NCBI RefSeq assembly: GCF_001411555.2
Contig: NC_049904.1
Span: forward strand, 32,377,370 to 32,441,369
Length of the DNA stretch: 64,000 bases
Origin: Juglans regia
Lineage: Eukaryota > Streptophyta > Magnoliopsida > Fagales > Juglandaceae
Reading direction: 5' to 3'
Positions 47,256-58,671 of this stretch are shown piece after piece. Position numbers and translations under genes: made by a program. The number at the start of each line of letters is the position of its first letter. Position 1 is the stretch's first letter. The notes beneath the pieces were generated by a model. That model was not told where the DNA came from, ran no database searches, and saw only the letters and a list, made by a program, of their open reading frames with translations.

Positions 47256-49921
47256 GGAAAACAGAGTTTGGTCTTTAACAGGTTGAAGTATTGCAATTAA
47301 TTATGCCAAGGTTTAACACCGATACATGAGAAGAACATGAACAAATTAAAGCAAAGCTACAGATCTTATAAATGACATATTCTCAACAGATCAAAGACCG
47401 GAGACAAATCAACTTTTAGAATAAAGAGAAATTTCCCTGCACTTTCTGCTGTTCTATTCTAATGTTGTTCAAGGGTACAATATTATACGTAGTCAACTGC
47501 CATGGTTATCTAGGTGGTGGTTTTGATTTCTCTTATTTAATTCTTGCACGTCGAAGTTTCCACCAAGTCAACTTTCTCCTCTTGATCTCCTTTGTCTGAT
47601 CTCTAATAATTAACAAACTATATATTAAAAAATACGATAGTCAAAGTTCTATAAAATATAATTTTCATCTATCGTCAAAGTCCGACTCTCTCTAATCTTG
47701 TTGGCAAGATCTGGAACCTCCGATCCAGGTGCACCTCAAGAAATTCTTTGAAAGATATTTATTTCTAAATAATTATTAGCGTGCAAAAACTGCTCAATGT
47801 TGGGTGGAACATTGAACAATTGTTAAAAAGAAAATGTCAGCAATGACATCTTTTATGTTTGGCAGTTTGAACAGTTTACTTACAGATAATTAATAATTAT
47901 TAGTTTCAATATTAAATTTGAATTATTAATTTTTTAGGAGGTGATATTATATATGATCGATCTGTTACTATATAATTTTTAGAATTATGACATCTTTTGT
48001 TTCTGTTAAGCCACCTCATCATTTATCCCATCATGAATTTTATATTTTTATTATGATAAATGATTTATACAAGTTCCAAATAGATAAGTTCCATACAATC
48101 TCTTATAAAAAAGTAGATCCCACTTTAAAAAAATGTAAAAAAAACTAGTATTTATTAGTGGAACCTATTGTTTTACAAAAGGTTTGTATGAGACTTATCT
48201 ATTTGAAACTTGTATCTAGCATTACTCATTTCTAAAATCACATGACCTATACTCTTTTGCAGAGAGACTGACATCTGCATACTGTACAATATGGTTTATT
48301 ATTATACTATCAGCTGCAAATTTTAGAATTAATAGTGGAGACAGATTCTTTACTTGCTGTGAATTGGTTTAGTAAAATACAAGAGCCTCCAGCTAGCTAA
48401 GAAGTATTTTGAAATGTGGAATAATTAGTATCTATTCTTTAATTATTTCCTTTTGAATTAGTCCATATATACCTACAGAGAAGTGAATATATAGCTTGGT
48501 TGATGCTTTAGTAAATTTAAAAGCTCGATTAATCCGTTATGATAGATAGTATGAAATCATTATTATATATATGAATTATTCTCTTATAATATATGTTTTT
48601 TGCAAGGATTTTAATTGGCTTTGGGTTTGGATTTATGTGACCCTCAAAACTACTTCCCCATTTGTATAAGATATTCCTCCACCACAAGAGATAGTTGATA
48701 ATAAGACTCGAGGTTCCCATCTCTCTTATTAAAAAAGGATACAATATTGAAAGTATTTTTTTTCTTTTAAAGAGAAATAAACTTGTGATCAGAAAGTATA
48801 AAAATATGATAATTAACTTCATTATCGATCGGATGATATAAAAAATGAAAAAAAAAATAAAAAGGACATTACTTTAAAAATAATAAATATATTATCTTGA
48901 GAAAGTTCTGGCAATAAAAAATTTTTATAAAAGTAAATTTATAAATTGACGTAATTTGATATGATATATTATATTATAAAATTATTTTTATTAAATAAAA
49001 TAATATAATATATCACATAATCGATCAAATCATATCATTTTATGAATTTATTTTTATACGATAGATTTATACCCATAACACTTTTCCATTATTTTTTAAT
49101 GAAATATATTGACTCGCACTGCATAGTTGCACCCCGTCATAGGCTCGATTGATTGGGCACGTAACATATTTCCACATTCACTCGGTTCGTAATGAGACCC
49201 ATGCTGCGTGACTCATGATTGTCAGTAAGGAATAATAATATTGTCGATCTACATGCATGAGAACTGAGAATAAATCATGCAGACCGATTAGAATTAAATC
49301 ATTCAAAATTCAAACTCTCATGAGGTTGATATTTTTGGAAAGATCAGCTCTTTGCATGCATGCATATTCTTTTATAATTTTTTTAAGTCTTTCCTTGGAT
49401 GGCGATGTCTGCTACGAAATTCCAATTTGTAATGAGAGAGAGAGAGAGAGAGATAGAGAGATAGAGAGAAGAGAAGAAAATGTTGAGCAGACGAAAGAAG
49501 AAAAAATAACAATTGGAAATAACAGGGATCGTTCCACGAAATAATTATGACTTCAAAGAAATCTCAGCGTAATAGTATCATGTACTGTACAAGTACTGGT
49601 CATTGGCCCCTAAAGTCAGTGTCGTTTTCTTTTTTCTCTGTCCATTACTTACAAGGATGATGATTTTTCCAAGCTTCCAGCTAGGTCTCTTTTGGACATA
49701 CTGAAATAGGCTACAAGCTGCCTACATCTGGTTTAATTAACGAGAGCACTTCGTTGGATTAGTTAAAAATTAAATTTAATAAAAATTTAATTATTAAATA
49801 ATAAAATATATCACATTGTAATAGTTATATTTTTAATATTTAAAATATAATTACAATAACATCTAAAATAATTTTCAAATTTAAAACACATTATTTATTC
49901 ATTAAATCTATTTTATATCAT
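47256..49921. other. Intergenic with a MITE
   Basis: LecRK upstream sequence and AT-rich DNA. An element lies at 48055-48236. A TAAATTTATAAATTGACG dispersed repeat lies at about 48925-49065. A GA microsatellite lies at 49435-49468. The 97-residue minus-strand open frame at 48529 has no recognisable homology. Confidence 0.4.
48055..48236. mobile_element. Small MITE, family C
   Basis: Long inverted arms. The left arm ACAAGTTCCAAATAGATAAG, continuing CCATACAA, is matched by the reverse complement of the right arm, ACAAGTTTCAAATAGATAAG, continuing CATACAA. TAGATCCCAC and TAGGTTCCAC follow further inside on the two arms. Total is about 180 bp. Ends are approximate and no target duplication was assigned. 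Confidence 0.55.
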
Positions 49922-50330
49922 TTGTTTTTTTCTCTCAAAATCTACATCAACTACGGTAGTTGCCATTTTTCCCTTCCCATGGCTTTCTCCCTTCCCTCTC
50001 AAAACCCAGACGCCCTTCGCACCAAGACCCCGAGTATTTCATCTTCGACCATAAAGAGCCACCACCCCACCACCACCCCACGTCTCATCGGCAACAACGG
50101 CACAGCACCACCGCACCACCACACTCTTTACTCTGGACGGAAATGACCAAAACCCCTCTTTCTCTTGCCAATCTGCTTCTCCGAAGCTCAAGTAATATCT
50201 TTTCACGTATAAGATTTGATTCTCTTGATGATTCCTAACTTTATTCCGCACCTCGCCATCCCTCGCATTCCTCTTCTCTAAACCCTAATATTTGATTGTG
50301 GGTGGGTTTAGCTATTTGTGTATCTTGAAT
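49922..50330 (+). other. Possible gene 5' remnant
   Basis: Locally GC-richer sequence with an ATG (about 49979) in good context, Pro/His-rich translations in several frames, and a leader-like TCTAAACCCTAATATTTG at about 50277. No frame resembles a protein I know, and the sequence downstream is degenerate tandem repeat. It may be the first part of an abandoned gene. Confidence 0.2.
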
Positions 50331-50384
50331 TCTGTCTCTGTTTATGATTGAGGAATGAGGGGACGTTGCTTGTAAATCTTTTTC

Positions 50385-51400
50385 CATGAGAATTATCTGT
50401 TTGTGTATTACGAGAAAAATCAAGAATTTATACAAATCTGTTTGTGTAAAAATTCTCTACTCTATTTCTGTTTGTGTATATAAAGAAAAAGCAAAAATTT
50501 ATACAAATCTGTTTGTATATATTTCTCTACTCTATTTCCGTGAGGATTACACATAATTTATACAAGACCTGTTGTAATAGAATAGCAAGAATTTAAATTT
50601 CAAGTTTACATTTGAATAAACTACAACTACGATAGTTTCTCTACTTTGAAATTTGAAGTTTGTGGTATTTCTCTACGGTAAACTTGCTTGTTTGGTTGCT
50701 ATTGCATTGCATAGCATGCTACCTCTAGGTTAGAAAAAAATAGAAAAAATAAAAAATAAAAATAAAAAAAGATTCTTCCATCCATTCATATATGAAAATA
50801 AGAACTTGTCCATTCCATCACTAATGTCACCAAACATTTCTCCAATTGAGCTGGAACTGAGCATGCCATGAAGATAAGCCACTCGACCATATATTGTAAA
50901 TTTGCAATTGTAAGTTACACATGCAGCTACTAGTTTGTGGATAAGACCTGAATGTATTTTGTGAGAATGTGGATAAGACTTGAATGTATTTTGTGAAAAT
51001 ACAAAGTCCTACCAATGTATTTTATGGATGTAAAACCTAAATGTATTTTGTGGAAATATAAAGTTATATTTTGTGTATTTTGTGGATGAAGCTGTATTTA
51101 ATATTTGAAGTTGTACAGATAGAGAGATCTTCTATACTTTGCTCGAAATGAAGAAGCCGTACAAACCTGAAAAGAAAAAAAAAAACCAGAAAGAAAGTTT
51201 GGATAGAAGAAAGTTTGGCAAAAAAAATATTATTAAATGAAAAATAGAGTAGATATGGTTGTTTGATAGAGAAAAGTTTGGTAAAAGAAGATGGTTGGAT
51301 GAAAAATTTAGTACATATGATTATTAGATAGAAGAAAGTTTGGTAAAAAAACTATATGATAGAAGAAAATTTGGTAAAAAAAATATATAGTTGGATGGGA
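50385..51400. repeat. Degenerate tandem repeat region
   Basis: Three successive groups of imperfect direct repeats. Group 1: AATTTATACAAATCTGTTTGT with CTCTACTCTATTT (50420-50545). Group 2: TGAATGTATTTTGTG and related units (50945-51090). Group 3: GATAGAAGAAAGTTTGGTAAA and related units (51190-51390). Non-coding. Confidence 0.55.
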
Positions 51401-53610
51401 AATATTGGATTGGTTTGTAAATTAAGACATTTATATAGAATTTTAGATAAGTTTAATTAGACGTTTGTGGTTATAGCATTAAATGACAATTGAAAAAATA
51501 ATATTTTTTTAACCCATAATTTAATTAGAATATAATTACTATTAATATATAATATTATGAATAGTAAAATATAATAAAATAAAATAATTTAATAATTAAA
51601 AAAATTAAAATATTTTTGAAATTATTAATTACTCATGAATAAATGAATAATCCAATGTAGAGATTTAACGTGAATAGCTAAAGTCAAATTTATCTTTTAT
51701 TATTTTATTATCATATAATAAAAAAATTACTATTCTAATATAAAATTTTATGTAAATAGAATAGTTAAAAGTTAAATTCATCTTATATTCATAAAAAATG
51801 TATTTTATTTTTAATTAATCGGATAAGAGTGTTATTATAAAGATGACCAAAATATTCCTGTAACTGTCAAATCTTTTTTTTGATGGAACAACTGTCAAAT
51901 CAGTACTAGGTTTCGTATTCATGTTCTTGTATTAATGCTGGCGGCAATGTCGTATGACATTCTTCCCTGTTTTGAGCCGGCCTGTCGTTCCCTTTGTAAT
52001 TTCTGTTTTCTACTTTTGAGGATTTAGATGCTGGATCAAGTCTTTGTGCTTGTGATGCCGCTCTTTTAAAGCAACTGGACGCATGCATACCCAATTAAGG
52101 GCATTGCCTGGATATGCCGCTTGGGTTGCCCAACCCAGGCAGCCTATATATGTTGCCATCTGAAAGGAAATTATATGATGGAAGCTCCTAATTGAAAAAG
52201 ATTTCAAATCCAATGATTGAAATCATAAATTAATTACAAAATCTAAGGATTAATTAAATAATATAATTAATTAATAGCGAGTCGAGTCCGTCGACCCAAA
52301 TACATAACGTCGTCTATAATCTGCCCGGCCAAGCAAAAATCCAACTTGTTAGGCCGTAGAGTCACAGTCATGCTGGTGGGCCAAAATTTGATCCCATGAT
52401 GATATATATTTGGACCATAGAATCGTAATTTTGGAGTAATTAGGTCGAGCAGACTTTTTGAACGTATAAAAACTAATTGCTGCATGCAGAGGCAGTTGCA
52501 ATGTCTAAGCAGTACTTGTTAAAGGTACTTAATTGCTTTTTTAACTAAAAATTTAAACAGCCCAATCGACAACGATTAATGCTGATCCAGCACTTATAGT
52601 ACTACTAATCCATTCATGCATGCTTCATTAATGACGTTTCCAGCTTTTGGCAGTTGCAATCATGTAGATCTGAACAAAAAAGTAGTCTCCCTAAATTAAG
52701 CAATAAACAGCATTTCCTTCGTTCCTTGATCATTATCATGATTTGAAGAATTTCACTTGTTCTGATTTGAATCATTCCCATCAATTAAACCTTGATCTGG
52801 GATATATTCCACAAAGGCAACGACAGAACGTACCATCCTAAAATTAATGATTTTCCAGGTAGGGGCCGTCTGACTCAGAAAATTAAATTCCCATTTCTCA
52901 ACACCGCGTGCCAACGCTTGCAGTACTGCCGCCAAAATTACATGCATATGAGGATCACACATGCATGATGCAACACCCAAAATGGGATCTGATCAGCCTA
53001 ATTATGTATATATTGATCAAGCTAGCTAGCTAGCTACCCAGCTGAATGTTTATCCTGGACTTCATTAATATGGCCAGCGTCCAAGCCCAAACGATCGAGA
53101 TTGATAGACAATAGGATTCAAGGTCATTAGAGGCTGCGGTGCAAAGTAATATTCTAGATGATGATCTTTGGCACTGTAATTATATTGATCCAGTACTGTA
53201 GAAATTAACTTCTAGCGCTAGCTAGCTCATGCATGATACGATGTCTTAGATATTAATTTCGATTGCTTCATATTTTTGTCCTGATCTTTTTCCTTTTTCG
53301 TCTTTCCTTTATACGTACCTCTGATTTAAGCATCCCATTGAGTTGCATAAGAAATATATTATCATGCACCTCAAGGCAATTATATATACACCTCTGAGTA
53401 CTTCACCCACTGCATGCAGCTTAATGCTTATAAAAGCTCGATCATGCACCTCACTGGAACCCATACGAGAAATATATTATAAGACGCGTACAGCTAGTTC
53501 AACCTTCAGATCATTAATCCAGCCTGCCAGGTGGGCCGCCAAAGTTGAATCAATTATCAAATGATTATGAATTTTATCATCATCATCATCATAACAGGTT
53601 TCATAAAATC
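51401..53610. other. Intergenic, no gene seen
   Basis: AT-rich, with short AGCTAGCTAGCT runs. Open frames are under 76 residues and not recognised. Confidence 0.4.
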
Positions 53611-53672
53611 TTACAGGCCGCCAGCAGCCTGCTGGTGCAGTACTGCACCAGCAGGCTGCTGGCGGCCTGTAA
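53611..53672. repeat. Perfect 62-bp palindrome
   Basis: A fully self-complementary sequence with 31-base arms and no spacer. The left arm starts TTACAGGCCGCCAGCAGCCT and ends GCTGGTGCAGT; the right arm is its exact reverse complement, ending GGCGGCCTGTAA. The centre lies between 53641 and 53642, in GTAC. The arms are about 65% GC inside strongly AT-rich DNA. Confidence 0.95.
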
Positions 53673-55607
53673 CATGATTAATTGTGATCTTTCCATGGCA
53701 GCCGTGCATTTTCTAATCGATTGTGCAATATTGATCTTTCTGTAGCTGGCTGCGGATAGCTTTAGCTCTCTATCAAATCCAAGGCAAAAAAGTACTAGTG
53801 ATTCTGTGAAAGTGAGTGGTGTTTATATAAAAGAGAGTCTGGAAAACTCAAACCTAGCCAGTTGATCAGCTTTTTGGCTATGATCAAACAAGTTTTTATC
53901 GGTTCAAGATCTGATTGGCAGGCCATACATCTAGCCCCGTGACATCCAATTATTATCTGAGTGGGGGCATGAACTAAGGTTGGCCAAGGCATGATAACGA
54001 TCTGTTGGGACCTTTGGATCACACATACGTACCGCGTACACTACCACACCGTCCTTGAATCCCCATCATTATTGCTTGCTGTATCAAATCAAGAACAAGA
54101 TATTAGAAATATGCATGCTTTATACATCAGTTTTGTTTCACAATTATAAATAAATAAATTAAATGCTGACATTTTTTTTTTTTTTTTGCAATTTCCATAT
54201 CAACGACTTGCATGTTTAATGTGTACGTTAATAAGCAGAGTTGCAAAAATATTTTTCTATACGTACACATGTTCAAGACCACGTCTGGCTAGCTAGCTGT
54301 ACATGATGTATATTAAAAGACCAGGCCAGATAGTTGAGATCGAGAACTAGGAAATCCCATTCAAAAGGATGCATGGATGCATGTACGGCTTCATTGTAAT
54401 TTTTACAAAAGAAACAGCTCCAATTATGTTGCTTGCAGATCTTTTCATGCGTGGCGTACAAAGACATCGATCGTGAATACTATTTCGTCGTCAGAAATGT
54501 TTTAATTATATATTAAAAAAAAGTTTACGAAAATAAATTTATTAATTGATGTAATTTGATATGATATAAAATTATTAAATAAATTTAATCGTATCATACG
54601 AAATGCATGGATAACCATTCAGTACTACTGTTGTAGATCCTATGATGAATTGACGCGATTTCTAGTAGTAGTATATATGTCTCTTAATTATATATACATC
54701 GGCCTTTTGCCATGGTAATTTCACAAAAGCTAGCTAGCATGATCTGGGTTGAGATCAGAGGATATTGGTCTTCGGCCAAGCCAATATATATATATGTGGA
54801 AAAGGTTTTAGCTATTGTCTCCATCCAGCTAATTCCGGTCAACATCCCAAAAGAATCTCTTTGTCATATTTAATAATGGTACGTTCAGGCACATGAATGG
54901 CATCTCTACAATCTTATTCAAACCACAAAAAAGAGAAGAGAGAGCATTCAGCGAAAAAACTGTAACTTTATTAGCATATTGGCTTCATGATGCAAAATGA
55001 GTTCGATTTTCTAAACTAGGCGAGCTAGCGAAGAAGACAACCACAAATATTCAAATAATAATAATAATAATAAAGCTAATATAATTGAAAAGCAGTGCTA
55101 GCTGCAGTATATAGTACTGTAGAAAATGAAAGACATGCATATCTTAATGTCCGTGGGGGGTCAGGGAGGTGCACACGCGTTAATTGTTCATCATACTGGC
55201 CAGTGACAATATTCCTGCATGGGGTCTCTATATATTATATACACTTGCTAATTAATTAATTTTGCAGTCCTTAAGTCTGCTTATAATTGGAGGAGAACTC
55301 GATTGATTATGTCACTTATGATCATTGGATTAATTTAACCCTCTTTTATGAAGAATTAAACGGCCCAATTAAATATATATATATATATAAAAGTCTTCTT
55401 GTAAGCGAGTTTTTTCACCAAACTATGCATCAATACTGATATGTAAGGTATATATTTAATGAAACAGTGTAAATTGAAGACGAAAATTATTTTCATGAGA
55501 CATAAGACATTTTTTTCTCTCAACTTTTTTTTTTCAATAAAAAAATCATGTCAACATCGGTACGCGACGCGATTTTGGCATACCAAACTGCTTCTACCTA
55601 GCAAGGT

Positions 55608-55640
<33 letters not shown>

Positions 55641-56416
55641 GCATCCTTGATGTTCCTTTCCCTCTAATTATAGCACTAACATCCAGTACTTAATTAATTT
55701 CCATTTACTTCTTCCCATATACACTACGCTATAAAACAGTACTGGAGCATTTGGCCGTCTTTTCTGTACGTTTATATGTATTGTTATCCAGGTATGTGTC
55801 GTTGGGGTTGTAAAGTTCTTGTACAAGCTCAGATTTCTTGTGAGGCTTAAAAACATTGAACGACCTAAAGTACTGAAAATTGGTAAAGCAATTTGATTGG
55901 ATTAATGAAATTCTGGCATGCAAATTAATCTAACCACGCATCAGAGTAGACGGATCGATCTAGTTAGAAAGTACTAGACCTTATAATAATTACCCAATGA
56001 TCATATATATTATACTCGCAAGTCATGCCCAACCCAACCTATATTATATGGACAGAGTTAGGAAGCCGATTTTGTTTTCCTTTGTCAAACTGCATGTCAT
56101 TAGTGCATCTACTCTTTTAGGACAGCCACTCATGTGGTAATTCCAAATGAAAATTTTAGCATCATACTAAGTTGTAAACATATTGCCGCCACGAAAAAAT
56201 ATCACAAAAATAAATTTATAAAGTAATATGACTTCATATTTTATAAATTAATGGTGGGTTTCAACTTATAAAAATGGCTCCGGGTTTCTTTTTTCCTTTT
56301 CAAACGGAAGAAATTGATTAATTAAATATCAACGTATTAGTTTTTATTCTATTTTCTCAACGTTTCTACGTACGGATGCCAATTAACTAGAACGTACGTA
56401 CTGTAAATATTGATGC

Positions 56417-56452
<36 letters not shown>

Positions 56453-56860
56453 TTCCTCTATATATACTTTCTCTAATATTAAAACTACGCTACAAGAATA
56501 TTTTTTAATTGTGGTCAATTATTTCTTGCAAATATAACTATTTTTTGTCAAAATGAGTTTATTTTCATCGTAAATAATTATTTTCATCACAAATAATCCG
56601 TCACAAATATTTATTTATCTTGTAGTGCCATCACACATAAACAAAAAGATTAGAGGAAGAAGAAACTGATAGCTAAAAGCATCTTATAATTACCATTTGT
56701 AATTCATTAAAAATGTCATACGCAAATTAACAGAAGTTGAAAGTAGTTGCACCAAGTGCACCTGATAAAGTCAAACCCGAACCTTCATTGCTTTTAATTT
56801 ATCGCTCGGGACATGAAATAATCCTCACCCATTTTTGCCTTTCAGAGCTTGCATGCCCTA
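53673..56860. other. Intergenic, no gene seen
   Basis: AT-rich, with (AT)n tracts at about 55374-55388, 55610-55640 and 56422-56450, an ATA/AAT microsatellite at about 55056-55072, and AGCTAGCTAGCT motifs. Fragments of the TAAATTTATAAA dispersed repeat lie at about 54533-54590 and 56206-56265. No gene or known miRNA precursor was recognised. Confidence 0.4.
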
Positions 56861-58671
56861 CTAATATTGATGATCGGCCACCACAGTCCCGTTGTTTGTT
56901 TGGCCGAGCAAGCTGCTTATGGAGCGCGCTTTAACCATTCCAAGCTTCATCCTTTTCTTCGTGAACATCAATGGCTTATTCTCATCTTCATCTTCACCGC
57001 CATTATCTAACACGGAATCCTTCAGTTCGTTCTCTAGTAGCGACGATGAAGTTGTCGATAGTGGCTCAGACTCATCCCTCTTCAGAGCAGTAAGAGTATT
57101 ACTACCAGCCAAGGATCGGCTTCGAAGGCTTGTCATGCTCCTTAGCCTTCCCTTGCCCAAGTGATGCTCGCATAGAGAGTAGCCCACAAGAGTCTGTTGG
57201 CAACACCTCCATCCTCTCCCATTAACACGGCTGCACCTCGACCCCTCCATAAGTGCACCACCTCTAGCCCTCAGCTTTTTTGCACCGGTACTCTCAAGAC
57301 CCCGCGCCTTTGTTTCTTTTTCTTCTCCCAATTCCTCGTTATTTATTTGTTGCGCACATTTGTTGCTACTGATCATCTCCGTCTTCATCTTAGTCTTCAT
57401 CTTGATCTTATCTCTCTCCATCATCGCGTCTTCCCTGGATCTTGATCTCTCGAAGGAACTCCTCCTCTTCTTTGGTGGAAACGATTTCTCTCCGTCACAC
57501 CAAGTACTCCCAGATGCTATGACGTACGTACATTACAGCCAAACAACCAACACACCACCACATTGAATACCTTTTAACGGTAGAGATTCTATGATCACTA
57601 ATTTGCTCTAGTAAATAAATAAACTTTACCTTGATAAATAGCCCTTGATTCTGGAAGAACCCCAGTAACAGTTTCTGCACCCAGGATGCCACCCTTCCTA
57701 GAAGCAAACCAGACCCAGAAAACCCACAACCACGTACATAAAATTTACAACATTAAGGAAGAACCAAGCAAAACCCCAAAAAACAAATGCAATATGGAGA
57801 AAGATGCAGTGTAGCTGGGACCAGCAACGCCATGCTAACGTGTACCGCATGGGTGTATTAGTTTGCCAAGATAAAAAAAGACGGGCTAGATTAGATTAGA
57901 TGGGAAGGTATATATATATATAAATGGTGGCCATCACACAGTATTTCCACTTACACAATTTTATTTTTCCTTTTCTTTTTCAAAAAAAAAAACCATCTAA
58001 TTATATGGGTAAAATCAAGTTATAGATGTCCGTATTTTCAACTTTTTTACTACGAGAGATTTCGTGAAAAATGAGAAGGACATGGGTTAGTTCTTTCTGC
58101 CTCCTTTCTTACCTGATATCATTGCCCTTCTCTACCTCTCCCCCTCTCTCATATTCCCCTTGCAACAACTCCTGCAAAATCACAAAAAATATATGATCCA
58201 CTCACACATGCTTGACCCTAACGTGCCCCACTCTAGGTTCACAAATTCAGCATCTGGAAAATTCATACACCTGCCTCTTTAGGGTACATTGAACCAAAGT
58301 GCACCCCACAACCGCACATAAAACTAGCAACGGTAAAAATTGATGATAAGAGAGATTGTTTCACTGACCGAAAAATCTTTCTTTTTCTTCTCCTTGTGAG
58401 TCCCACTAGCATTATCAGAGCAATCCAGGCCACTGCTTCCTCCTTCGATCGGTAGGAGGCGTTGATTGGGTTGATCGGACGGCTGATAATCAAAGTGGGC
58501 ACCTCTTTCGCGATGAGGGGTAAGATTTCCAAGTGGGTCTGAAGCCTTCGGGTGTGTGGCATCTTGGAGTTGGAGTTGCACCACCGGAGACCGACTGAGG
58601 AGGGGATCTGAGACAGTAACGGAAGCGAGAGACGAGAGAGAGAAGGGAACCTGCCTTTTCCGGATCCTCAT
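56861..58671 (-). CDS. WRC-domain protein
   Basis: Minus-strand exons 58369-58671, 58113-58171, 57630-57697 and 56861-57516 give 361 residues with the frame kept. The WRC domain is a plant C3H zinc motif with basic residues, used in nuclear DNA or protein binding, as in growth-regulating factors. Here it reads CSRVNGRGWRCCQQTLVGYS then LCEHH; the C-x9-C-x10-C-x2-H ligands are at about 238, 248, 259 and 262, with WRC at 246-248. There is no QLQ domain, so it is not a GRF. The N-terminus MRIRKRQVPFSLSSL and the segment KKRRSSFERSRSRED are basic, and the C-terminal third is acidic (GGEDEDENK). A 53-nt segment (58271-58323) could be an extra exon; see findings. Function is unknown to me. Confidence 0.82.

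Noticed and set aside
48529..48822. 97-residue minus-strand open frame
   Set aside because: AT-rich, Ile/Leu/Lys-biased composition typical of non-coding DNA; no motif recognised.
54750..54785. ATATTGG...CCAATAT hairpin that recalls the miR171 region
   Set aside because: Only about 7 bp pair, the mature miR171 sequence is absent, and no longer precursor fold was seen.
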